A stretch of 38,568 bases of DNA, taken from assembly GCA_903863885.1 (NCBI GenBank), contig CAIPEB010000630.1:1-38568 (forward strand). Direction: 5' to 3'. The DNA is from an uncultured Planctomycetaceae bacterium. GTDB lineage: Bacteria; Planctomycetota; Planctomycetia; Pirellulales; Pirellulaceae. Under the pieces are notes generated by a model, which was not told the DNA's origin, ran no database searches, and was given only the letters and a program-made list of their open reading frames with translations. A program made the position numbers and the translations under genes. Below, in pieces: positions 8,499 to 17,400 of this stretch (its first letter is position 1; each line of letters opens with the position of its first letter).

Positions 8499-8920
8499 CG
8501 AGCTTTCCTCTCGCCAACTCGCGCTGGCTCTTCGGACGGATCAGGCAATCCGTCCTGCTTGGGTATCGCGCCCCTCGCACGCCCGATACCCGATCCGACC
8601 CACTGGATCGAGCACTTCTTCAACGCGCCGCAAAATGACGGGCTGGACCCTCAATCGCATTATCCTCAGGGCGTCGGTAAAACAGCAAGGTGTCGCGGTT
8701 TGCCTCGACCGGAGAGCTGCGAAAGTAGGCAGCGGGGCGGGACGGGAAAAGAGTGAAAAAAGGAACGATTTTCTGTTTCAAGTACTGAACGCGGAAGCCG
8801 CTGCAACTGCTACACTTAAGGCTCGCAGCCGTTACCCCACGCGGACACTTCTGTTAAAAAAGACAGCGGTGCAAATCTGCCGGGTTCTCGGCCTCGTCTA
8901 GATTCGTGAAGAGGCGTTGC
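8499..8920. other. Divergent intergenic region between two sigma-factor genes
   Basis: About 420 bases between two divergently transcribed ECF sigma genes. It must hold promoters for both. A minus-strand sigma-70-like candidate is at 8659-8688. On the plus strand only TACACT (8811-8816) resembles a -10 element and it lacks a good -35. I see no coding potential and no obvious shared operator. Confidence 0.5.
8659..8688 (-). promoter_or_regulatory. Possible sigma-70 promoter for sigma factor-kinase operon
   Basis: Read on the minus strand, TTGCTG (8688-8683), an 18-base spacer and GATAAT (8664-8659) resemble -35 and -10 elements. The leader to the ATG at 8498 would be about 155 bases. Confidence 0.3.
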
Positions 8921-9463
8921 GTGGCCAGAGTAGCGCGAAACTTCAGTTCCGCCAATTCGACTGCGGACACTGCTGCGCTGGAGGAAGTCTTCGAGCAGTA
9001 TCAGGCTGAATTGCTGGGAACACTCTACTATCTGGTCGGCAATACGGAGGATGCCCGCGACGCCCTGCAGGAAACCTTCATCAAATGCTGGCGGCACCAG
9101 GATCAGTTGGTGGAAGTTCAGAACATCAAGGCCTGGGTCTTTCGTATCGCGCTGAACACGGGCCGCGATTTGCGGCAGACCGCGTGGCGCAGAAAACGTC
9201 AGTCGTTGCCGGACGACGAGTCGATGATTGAAAGCAGGCAGAACGGGCCATCGAGTCAGGCGGCCCGGAACGAACAGATCCAGCGGGTGCAGACGGCTTT
9301 GCGGGATCTGGCTGAAGAGGAGCAGGAGGTCTTTCTTCTGCGGCAGAACGGGGACATGACCTACGAGGAAATATCCGATTCGCTGGGCGTGCCGACCGGC
9401 ACCGTCAAGACCCGCATGCGGCGCGCCCTGATGAAATTGCGTGAGGCCCTGGCCGAAACCTAG
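8921..9463 (+). CDS. ECF (RpoE-like) sigma factor
   Basis: 180 residues from GTG 8921, preferred because AAGAGG ends 6 bases upstream; an in-frame GTG at 8906 has no SD. Region 2 covers EEVFEQYQAELLGTLYYLVG, EDARDALQETFIKCWRH and IKAWVFRIALNTGRDL. Region 4 covers LRDLAEEEQEVFLLRQNGDM followed by TYEEISDSLGVPTGTVKTRM, ending in MKLREAL. Both regions are complete, as expected of a functional ECF factor that directs RNA polymerase to a small stress or envelope regulon. The next gene, 24 bases downstream, encodes a membrane protein whose cytoplasmic N-terminus could be the cognate anti-sigma. It is distinct from, and divergent to, the other ECF factor at 7839-8498. Confidence 0.93.
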   Translation: MARVARNFSSANSTADTAALEEVFEQYQAELLGTLYYLVGNTEDARDALQETFIKCWRHQDQLVEVQNIKAWVFRIALNTGRDLRQTAWRRKRQSLPDDESMIESRQNGPSSQAARNEQIQRVQTALRDLAEEEQEVFLLRQNGDMTYEEISDSLGVPTGTVKTRMRRALMKLREALAET

Positions 9464-9487
9464 GCAAGGCGGTTGGCCAGGAAACCC

Positions 9488-12400
9488 ATGGACCATCAAG
9501 AAGACCGCGAACAATTACTGTGGGAATTCGTTTATGGCCTGCTCCCGGAGCGGGACGCGGCGGAACTGCGCAAACTGATTACGTCGGATCCCGAAGTGGC
9601 CCGAGAGTACGTGCGTGTCAAGCAGCGATCCGAACTGGTCGCCGACGCAGCGCGAGTCGAGGTTCCGCCCATCGAATTGCAGAAGCCCACGCGGCGGAGC
9701 GTCGTGTTGTCCCGCACTTTGCGGTCACTCGGCACCAGCCAGTTCCGTTCGATCGCAGCCAAGGCGGGCAATGTTCTGATCGCCGCCGCTGCTGCCGTGC
9801 TGCTTTGCATGATCGGGTATGGCTACGTTCAGCCCCGGACAAGGTCGGTTGCTCAACCGGTGGCCGTCGATCTGGTTCGCGCGGAAGTCTGCGGGCCGCG
9901 GGCGATCAATCCGGAAACCTCGAATCTGTTCTCCGTGCAGACGAATTCCGTTTCCGGCCAGCCGCTGTCGACTCGTGTGACTTGGAGTTTCCACGATGCG
10001 CGCGGCAATGCTCAGCTTCAGCAGGAACTGGTGACCGACACGCTGGGACGGGGGCAGATCGAGTTGCCTCGGTCGCTCGCTCGATCCGCGGTGGAGTTGA
10101 AGGTCCGGGCGGGCGACTCAGGAGAATCCGCCTTCGCGGCCAATCTGACTCAGGCCGAACCGCGGCAGATGACTTACATCGCGCTGGATAAACGCGAGTA
10201 CCGGCCCGGCGAAACGATTCAGTATCGCTCCGTCACGCTCTCGCAATTGGGGCTGGTTTCCGATCACGAATCGACCGTTGAGTTCCGAGTGAAAGCTGCG
10301 GGACAGGACACGTCGCTGGCCGGACCGCAGCAGGTGCAGACTCGTCGGGGAGTCAGCGCGGGTTCACTTCCGCTTCCGGCCAAGACGGCACCCGGCAAAT
10401 ACCGACTTGTGGCAAGCAGTCCTGCGGCCGAGTTCGATGGTGCGGTCGCGAATTTCGTCGTGCGGGATCCGCGGGATTTGGACGTGAAACTGCAGCTCGC
10501 ACGGAATCGTCAAGCGAACGGGGATGAAGTCGTCGGCCAGATTCAGGTCTTTCGCGCAAGCGGCGAACCGGCTTCGGGGGCCAAGCTGAAAGCCGACGCA
10601 ACCGTTGATGACCGGTCCGCGGTCGCAGTCTCCGAACCCGCGCTGGCCGATAGCGAGGGAATGGGGGAAGTACGTCTTCAATTGCGGCCCGAGCACTCGA
10701 ACCGGCCGGGCATCGTCAATCTGCAGGTCACAGATCGCGATGGCGAAGCGACACTCGCGCAGCAGATTCCTGCCGACGGTCCGGAAGTCGATATCAAGTT
10801 CTATCCGGAAGGCGGCGAACTCGCGGCCGGGTTTGCGAACCGCGTCTATTTCACTTCCCGCACCCGTGCCGGCGAACCCGTCGAACTGACGGGCAGCGTT
10901 GTCGACAGCAATCGCAAGGAAGTCGCAGCGGCCCGGACGACAAGTGACGGGCGAGGCGTCTTCACGATAACTCCGGAAATGGGAGCGGACTATCGCCTCG
11001 AGTTGCCGAGTTCGGCACAGATCGAAGTTGCCCCGATTCCTTTGCCATCGCCCTCCCGCGCTCGCGCGAACCTGAATGTTGAGCAGGCCGTGTTGCCTGC
11101 CGGTTCGCCCGTGACGGCGGAGTTGCGAGCGGACCAACCCGAACCGAGGCTGCTTGTGGTTGCTTACTGCCGCGGCGTGCTCGTGGGCCAGCAGTGGATC
11201 GGCGAGGCCGGCTATGGCCGGCAGGAGGGAGGATACGCGTGTCGATTGCAGGTGCCTCTGTCTGCGGAGGCCAGCGGTGCGATTCGACTCGTGGCTTTCG
11301 ATTATCAGGACCAGCCTCCCGTGGCTCTTTCGGAGCGGCTTGTCTTCCGTCGTCCGGCGCGTCGAGTGAATCTGAAAGTCGAACCGGTTGCGGCCGCCGG
11401 CCGGCATCGGCTGCGATTCGAATCAACCGACCAACAGATGCGTCCCCTTGAGGCGGTGCTCGGAGTTCAAGTCACTCGAATCGCATCGGGCCGCGTTGGC
11501 TCGAACGAACTCGCGATGGCGCCCTATTACTATCTGGCGATGGAACTCGATCGCCCTCAGGAAATAGGCGACGGGCTTCGGTATCTTGACGAAACGCCGG
11601 AAGCCGCGGAGGAATTGGAGTTGCTCCTGGGCACTCAGTCCGCGCATCGTGTTCGCCTGGCCAGAGTCTCGATGTTCGCTCAATCCAGCCCGATCCGCCT
11701 GCCGACCTCCGCCGGGCAGGAAGTCTCCAGAGGCCGATCTCCGGAATCTCGCGCCGATCAGGAGTCTCTTGTCCCGGCCGCCGAAGATCTTCTCGCGAGT
11801 GTGGCGGTCAGCCCGCCTGAATTGGCCTCGCCTGTTCTGTTCAGCAACGCCGCCGAACTGGAGAGTGCCGCCCGGGTCGCGGAGCAGCCCGCGTGGGAGT
11901 TGGATCTGGCATTCCTGGGCAGGTTACTGGTTTGGGGTGGAGCTGCGCTCGCCGTCTTGGCAATCGTCTTCGCTGTGCTGAGATATCCGCAACGCTCGCT
12001 TTATCTGGCCCCGATCTATGCCACGTCCCTCGGCGCGTTGGTCGTCGGCGCGATGTGGATTTCGGAGCGTCCGGCAGGCGAAAGGCAGCTCGCGTTGGCG
12101 CCCCAATCGCCGGCGATCGAGGGGCTTCGCGAACACGCATTGGCGGAGAGGGAGGCGTCCGGCACGGAAGGGCTCGCTGCCGGCCGGCTCGTCAAGCAGA
12201 ACGCCCCGGAGACAAGCGTCGAAAGGAACGAAAGCAAGGATGTATTGCAGGACTTCGCTGCAGCCGCGCCGCCGGCGCCGTCCGCTCCGCGCGAGGAAGT
12301 GGCGGAGCGCAGGAAGCCGGACGCTGCGATGGGGCTGACACGCCAGCCATCCCCGCCTTCGCCTGCGAAGTCCGATGAGATCGGCTCGGCATTTGGAATG

Positions 12401-13108
12401 CCGGAAATGGCGCCGGGCATGGCGCCCGGCATGGCAGGTAACGCGATGGGAGCCGGTGCCGCCGGCGGGTACGGTGGTGCGATGGGAGCCGGTGCCGCCG
12501 GCGGGTACGGTGGTGCGCCGGGCGCTTTGGGTGGCGGTGTTGCCATGAAAGCGGCACCTCCGGAGGAGAGTGCGCCTCCCGCTCCGGCAGCACCCGCTCC
12601 GGCAGCACCCGCTCCGGCAGCACCCGCTCCACCGGCATCCGCGGGAACGGTTGACAAATTTGCCGACAATGCCAAGGGTAAAGCAGAAATGTCGTTTCCG
12701 GCTGCGGAAGCACCTGCGCCGAGTCCCGCAGCAGGTGTCGCACCAGAGCCGAGTCCTGCTCCGGCGGCGGCACCGGCTCTTGCCGACCAGCTGCAAATGT
12801 CGAAGGCTGCGACGCCGTCGGCGCCACGGCGAGACCCGGCGCCGATGGGAAGAATGAGCCGAGCGGCGGGGGGCGAGCAGAGTCGCGATAACAAAATGCT
12901 CGAACAACTTCAGAGGCGATTCATGTTCGCGCCCGAAGTGACTCTGGCATGGCTGCCGCGATTGGAGCTGAACGAGAACGGAAAAACGACCGTCGATTTG
13001 CCCAAGGCAGGAGCGGCTCGAGTTCGCGTGCGGGCCGATGCGCACTCCGATGGTCATCTCGGTTCGGTCGACATGACGCTCGACCTGCCGGACCCGACGT
13101 CGCGTTGA
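9488..13108 (+). CDS. Membrane protein with anti-sigma-like N-terminus and alpha-2-macroglobulin-like ectodomain
   Basis: 1206 residues from ATG 9488 (AGGAAA five bases upstream; a TTG at 9473 is unlikely). Residues 1-92 (LLWEFVYGLLPERDAAELRK and following) are helical and cytoplasmic, like planctomycete anti-sigma factors, but without an HxxxCxxC zinc motif. TM1 is about 95-112. The exported part (113-811) has an MG2-like domain near 228-330 (YIALDKREYRPGETIQYRSV) and further beta-rich repeats including FYPEGGELAAGFANRVYF. TM2 and TM3 (about 812-830 and 838-858) flank a basic loop, RYPQR. The tail has Ala/Pro/Gly repeats, then MFAPEVTLAWLPRLELNENG and following beta strands, resembling the A2M region. 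No CGEQ thioester motif is visible. It follows an ECF sigma gene by 24 bases, so it may be its anti-sigma and envelope sensor. The fusion of roles is inference. Confidence 0.85.
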   Translation: MDHQEDREQLLWEFVYGLLPERDAAELRKLITSDPEVAREYVRVKQRSELVADAARVEVPPIELQKPTRRSVVLSRTLRSLGTSQFRSIAAKAGNVLIAAAAAVLLCMIGYGYVQPRTRSVAQPVAVDLVRAEVCGPRAINPETSNLFSVQTNSVSGQPLSTRVTWSFHDARGNAQLQQELVTDTLGRGQIELPRSLARSAVELKVRAGDSGESAFAANLTQAEPRQMTYIALDKREYRPGETIQYRSVTLSQLGLVSDHESTVEFRVKAAGQDTSLAGPQQVQTRRGVSAGSLPLPAKTAPGKYRLVASSPAAEFDGAVANFVVRDPRDLDVKLQLARNRQANGDEVVGQIQVFRASGEPASGAKLKADATVDDRSAVAVSEPALADSEGMGEVRLQLRPEHSNRPGIVNLQVTDRDGEATLAQQIPADGPEVDIKFYPEGGELAAGFANRVYFTSRTRAGEPVELTGSVVDSNRKEVAAARTTSDGRGVFTITPEMGADYRLELPSSAQIEVAPIPLPSPSRARANLNVEQAVLPAGSPVTAELRADQPEPRLLVVAYCRGVLVGQQWIGEAGYGRQEGGYACRLQVPLSAEASGAIRLVAFDYQDQPPVALSERLVFRRPARRVNLKVEPVAAAGRHRLRFESTDQQMRPLEAVLGVQVTRIASGRVGSNELAMAPYYYLAMELDRPQEIGDGLRYLDETPEAAEELELLLGTQSAHRVRLARVSMFAQSSPIRLPTSAGQEVSRGRSPESRADQESLVPAAEDLLASVAVSPPELASPVLFSNAAELESAARVAEQPAWELDLAFLGRLLVWGGAALAVLAIVFAVLRYPQRSLYLAPIYATSLGALVVGAMWISERPAGERQLALAPQSPAIEGLREHALAEREASGTEGLAAGRLVKQNAPETSVERNESKDVLQDFAAAAPPAPSAPREEVAERRKPDAAMGLTRQPSPPSPAKSDEIGSAFGMPEMAPGMAPGMAGNAMGAGAAGGYGGAMGAGAAGGYGGAPGALGGGVAMKAAPPEESAPPAPAAPAPAAPAPAAPAPPASAGTVDKFADNAKGKAEMSFPAAEAPAPSPAAGVAPEPSPAPAAAPALADQLQMSKAATPSAPRRDPAPMGRMSRAAGGEQSRDNKMLEQLQRRFMFAPEVTLAWLPRLELNENGKTTVDLPKAGAARVRVRADAHSDGHLGSVDMTLDLPDPTSR
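12443..12514 (+). repeat. 36-base tandem duplication in macroglobulin-like gene
   Basis: Two identical, adjacent 36-base units (12443-12478 and 12479-12514) encode MGAGAAGGYGGA twice. They stay in frame, so copy number can change without disrupting the protein. Confidence 0.9.
12581..12625 (+). repeat. 15-base tandem repeat (three copies) in macroglobulin-like gene
   Basis: Three perfect copies of gctccggcagcaccc start at 12581, 12596 and 12611, encoding APAAP repeats in a Pro/Ala-rich linker. They are in frame and lie in the tail between the last membrane helix and the terminal A2M-like strands. Confidence 0.9.
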
Positions 13109-13130
13109 TGATCGTCGCGAGCCGACTCGC

Positions 13131-14297
13131 TCACAGCAGTTCCGCCAATGCCGAAACCAGCGCGTCGATTTCTTTCGTGTCGTTATACAAGTGGCACGAA
13201 ACGCGTATCGATCGCTGCCCCTTCCAATCCACGATCGGAACCTCGATCTGATACTGCCGCCAGAGCTCGTCTTGAAGTTGTGCCGCGTTTCCCGGAGGCA
13301 GCGGGACGCTGGCCATCGACACGTACCAGTCCATCGAATCGGGAATCCACGGGGTTTGTCGAGTGAGCTCGACGAGTCGCTGCCGCGCATAGCGGGCCAG
13401 AGAATGGGTCTTCTGTCGAAATGTCTCGAGCCCGACCGACTCGATGAATTCGATCGCGGGCTTGATGGCGAGGAAGGCCGACGGATCGCGGGTGCCGATC
13501 CACGCAAAGTCGTCATCCCACGTTCGGATTTCGGTCGGCGGCAGTCGCCCCCAACTCAGCACGGGAGGCTGCACCTGCGCCTGCTGACGCGGCGACACGT
13601 AAAGGAACCCGCTGCCGAAAGGCGCGCAGAGCCACTTGTGGCAGCTTGCCGTGTAGAAGTCGCAATCCAGGGCGTCGAGGTCCACGGGCAACTGCACCAG
13701 CGCGTGCGGTCCGTCCACGCAGACGGCGATTCCGCGTCTGCGCGCCATCGCGCAGATTTCGGCGACGGGCAGCGTCCATGCGGTTGGCGAGGTGATGTGG
13801 CTGACGACGATCATTCGCGTTCTGTCCGTGATGCGGGACGCGATCGCGTCGATGATCTGCCCGGGCGACTCGGCGGGCAGCGGTAACTCGGCAATCACCG
13901 GCTCCTCGGCTCCGGCCTTTGCGCAGGCCCGCTTCCAGATTCGCAGTACGGCTCCGTATTCGTGATCGGTCAGCAGGACTTCGTCGCGAGGCTGCAACGG
14001 GAAACTGGCCGCGACCACATTCATCGCATAGGTGGCATTGTCCACCATCGCCAGGTTTTCCGGGCGGGTGCCGAGGAATCGCGCCAGGACGCCTCGGCTT
14101 TCGAACCAGGCCGGTTCAAGCCGGCGGCAGAAAAAATCCATGGGCTGCGCATCGAGCTCGCTGCGCCATCGCCGTTGTTCCGCTTGAACCGGATGCGGCG
14201 GGGGGCCGAAAGAACCGTGGTTCAAATAGACCGTGTCCGGGCGCAGATGCCACTGCGATCGCCACGGGTTGGCATCTTCGGTCGAGATTACCGTCAA
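13131..14297 (-). CDS. PLP-dependent class V aminotransferase (isopenicillin N epimerase-like)
   Basis: 388 residues starting at TTG 14297. The start is well defined: AAAGGAG ends 6 bases upstream, and the nearby ATG (14302) is out of frame. The N-terminal YLNHGSFGPPPHPVQAEQRR is the substrate-entry motif of the class V family. HALVQLPVDLDALDCDFYTA followed by SCHKWLCAPFG places the pyridoxal-phosphate lysine at Lys221. Length and these motifs match the isopenicillin N epimerase/cysteine desulfurase-like branch, which includes many enzymes of unknown substrate; the SUF/ISC desulfurase Cys loop is not evident. The protein is cytoplasmic. It is convergent with the macroglobulin-like gene (22-base gap) and divergent from the 1447-residue fusion, sharing a 114-base promoter region. 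Confidence 0.9.
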   Translation of the reverse strand: MTVISTEDANPWRSQWHLRPDTVYLNHGSFGPPPHPVQAEQRRWRSELDAQPMDFFCRRLEPAWFESRGVLARFLGTRPENLAMVDNATYAMNVVAASFPLQPRDEVLLTDHEYGAVLRIWKRACAKAGAEEPVIAELPLPAESPGQIIDAIASRITDRTRMIVVSHITSPTAWTLPVAEICAMARRRGIAVCVDGPHALVQLPVDLDALDCDFYTASCHKWLCAPFGSGFLYVSPRQQAQVQPPVLSWGRLPPTEIRTWDDDFAWIGTRDPSAFLAIKPAIEFIESVGLETFRQKTHSLARYARQRLVELTRQTPWIPDSMDWYVSMASVPLPPGNAAQLQDELWRQYQIEVPIVDWKGQRSIRVSCHLYNDTKEIDALVSALAELL

Positions 14298-14328
14298 GGC
14301 ATGCTCCTTTCCGCGTCGTTGTCACCGC

Positions 14329-14334
14329 TATAAT
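14329..14334 (+). promoter_or_regulatory. Perfect TATAAT -10 element in divergent promoter region
   Basis: TATAAT lies 78 bases before the start of the fusion protein gene. The -35 side is weak (TTTCCG with a short spacer). The surrounding GCTATAATAGC is almost self-complementary, so it also reads TATTAT on the minus strand towards the aminotransferase gene. Confidence 0.4.
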
Positions 14335-14411
14335 AGCCGCTTTCCCGCCAGAGATCGCCCGCCCGTTTTTCAACCGCACCGAGGTTCACAGCCACAGAGC
14401 GAGGTGAAGTC

Positions 14412-17400
14412 ATGCGTGCCCTGTTTGCACTGCTGATGATGTTTGCGAGTCAGGCGTCGGGAGCCGATGCGCCCATCAATCCGATTCCGCGAGCCGTACT
14501 CGTTCTCGATACAAAGCGATGGGACTTCGACAAGAGCGAAGAGGGCTGGGCGGCTCAGAATCAGTGTGTGGTGCGCCACGAAGGCGGATCGCTGAGCGTG
14601 AAATCGCAGGGCGAAGATCCGTTTCTTCACATTCCGGTCGATATGCCCGGCGGGCAGATTCTGATTCGCATGAAGGCGCGAGGCACGACAGCCGGCGCGG
14701 GGATCATCTTCTGGACCACCGACAAGTCGCCGCGGGGCGAGGACAAGACTTCGCACTTTCCGCTGACGAGCGACGGCCAATGGCACGAGTACGAAACGCG
14801 ATTCACAGCGGACGGTCGAATCATCGATGTGCGGCTCGATCCCGGCAGCAGCCCGGGCGATTTCGAAATCGATTGGATGGAACTTATTCACGAAGAGCCG
14901 CATCCGCTGACGATCGATCGATGCGAGCAGCTGGCGGATCGCGTCCGGTTTCTTGTGACAAATCACCGCGAAACGCCCCTGTCGTTCGCCGCGAATGGGG
15001 CCGGGCATGATGCGGCGGGATCGCAGACCGTCTCCGTCGATGTGCCGTTGGCGAACAAGCGGCCGCTGGAACAGGCTTCTCTCGAGATCACATCGGATGG
15101 CCTGCCGCCGGTGCGCCGCACGGTCTTCGTGCACAATGCGTCGATTCAGGCCGAATGGCTCGTGCAGCAGGGAAACGGCTTTCAATTGCGGATCGCGCGA
15201 GATGGTTCGATGGCCCGCATCGAGCGAGGGGATGAACTGCTCGCCATCGTCGCGCCTCTGGTTCATCGCGACGACAAGGTGCCGTCGCTGAAGTTGACCA
15301 AGGAGGGTGCAGTCGCCGAATTCGAGGGAGACGGAGTGCGGCTCACCGTGCAGGCGGCAAACGACGCGATCCAGTTTTCAGCCGAGGGAAGGGACGAGTG
15401 GGTCGGCCCTTCGGTGCGAGTGATGGGGGGACTCGAGCAGGGGCTGCTTGCCGGACTCGAGTATCTCGGCAAAGGCGAACACAGTTCCACGGCCATCGAC
15501 GTCGAGACCGAAGAGCATCTTCGGTTTGCTCCCGATCCGCTGAAAGTGACGATGCCGCTGATGGCGTATGTTACCGACAAATCGTCCATTGCGATGACCT
15601 GGGCGGACATGGCTTTGCAGCCCCTCTATGCGACGCCGAACTACTTCGACAATACCGACGATCACTTCATGTCGCTGCGGGGAAGAAAGATCGACGCCAC
15701 GATCCGCGTTGCAAAGGGACCGCTCGAGGATGCGATCGTGTGGGCCGTCAAGCAGAAGGGGCTGCCGCCGGTGCCGGCGCCGCCGCGCACGGTCGAGGAA
15801 CAGAACAAGCTCTGCCTGCAGGCTTTGTCGGGGCCGCTCAAGACGGACGAAGGCTGGGGACATTGTGCCGAGGAGAGTTGGCCGCGCCATTTCTTTTCTG
15901 CGATGCCGTCGACGATCTTCCGCTTGACCGGCGAGATTCCCGCCGTGCCGAAACTCGTGCGGGGCGGATCGCATGTCGATAACGACGCGGCTTTCTTTCT
16001 GACCGGCCGCGCAGAGCAGTGGCGAAAAGAGAAAGCCCGCGAGATCCAGGGATTGATTGCGGCACAGTTGCCCGATGGTTCGTATCGATACGCTGGCCGG
16101 TTCCGCAGAGGACATTTCGAGGATACGGCGAGCGGCATCTGCTCGCACCCGGCGTCGATCCTGCTCGAGTACGCGTGGCTGACGGGCGATGAGAAGGCCC
16201 GTGATGCGGGGCTGAAGACGCTTGAATTCATGAAGCGATTTCGCACTCCGCGCGGGGCTCAGACCTGGGAAGTGCCTTTGCACACGCCGGACCAACTCGC
16301 ATCGGCTTCGCTTGTGTCGGCTTATGTGCGGGGCTTTCAGTTGACCGGCAACCAGGACTACCTGCAGTGCGCACGCAAATGGGCGATTTCCGGCGTTCCG
16401 TTCACGTACCTGTGGGGACGCTATCCCATCATGCTGTACGGGACGCCGCCGGTTTACGGTTCGACGCATTGGCGCGGTACGTGCTGGATGGGCCGGCCGG
16501 TGCAATGGGTTGGCGGAGTCTATGCGTACGCGCTCACGAAGCTCGCGCCGTACGACAAGACGCTGGATTGGAATCAACTGGCTCGAGGCATCCTCGTCAC
16601 GGCCGAGCAGATGCAGTATCCGGACGGTCCTTATGCGGGATTGCTGCCCGATGCTTTCGACATCGCTCAGCAGGAACGGGTGCCCACGCATATTAATCCG
16701 TGTGCGTTGGTCAGTCTGCGATTGGTTCTCGATGGAAAGCTGGATTCGCTCGCTGTTGCCAACGACGCCAGGCATCGGGTTGTCTCGCCGTTTCCCGTCG
16801 CAATCAAGCAGGGAAAGGCCATTGTCTCGGGACGCAAAGGCATCAAGTACCAGTTGCTCGTCGACGGACAGCGAATCATCGACGTCGATTCGCAAGGAGA
16901 TGACACCGTCCAAATCGATCCGTTTGTGGAAGCCCTCGACCGTCCGATTCTCAAGGAAGGGGAAGCTCGCACGCAGACCGACATGTTCGTCCAGGCCCGG
17001 ATTCCCGAGTTGAAGATGTCGGCCGATGCCGAGTCGTGGCAGCGTGACGCTGAACAACTAAGGCAGCGGGTGTTGGACGACGTTATCTTTCGCGGCGTTC
17101 CCGACGAGTGGCGACGCGCGAAACCGCAAGTGGTCTGGGACGAGACAATTGCTACTGCTCACGGTTACAAGCTGCGGAAATTCCGCTTCGAGGCGCTGCC
17201 CGGTTTGTGGATTCCCGCAGTGCTTTACGAGCCGGATCGGATCGAAGGCAAAGTGCCGGTGGTTTTGAACGTGAACGGCCATGCCATTACCGGCAAGCAG
17301 ACACCTTACAAGCAGATCCGCTGTATCAATATCGCGAAGCGCGGAATGCTGGCCTTGAATCTCGAGTGGGTCGGCATGGGACAGTTGCAGGGGGGCGTCT

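Noticed and set aside
14379-14407. CACCGAGGTTCACAG-type sequence as another copy of the TCCGTG repeat
   Set aside because: It lacks the TCCGTG core in either orientation and lies before a start codon rather than after a stop.
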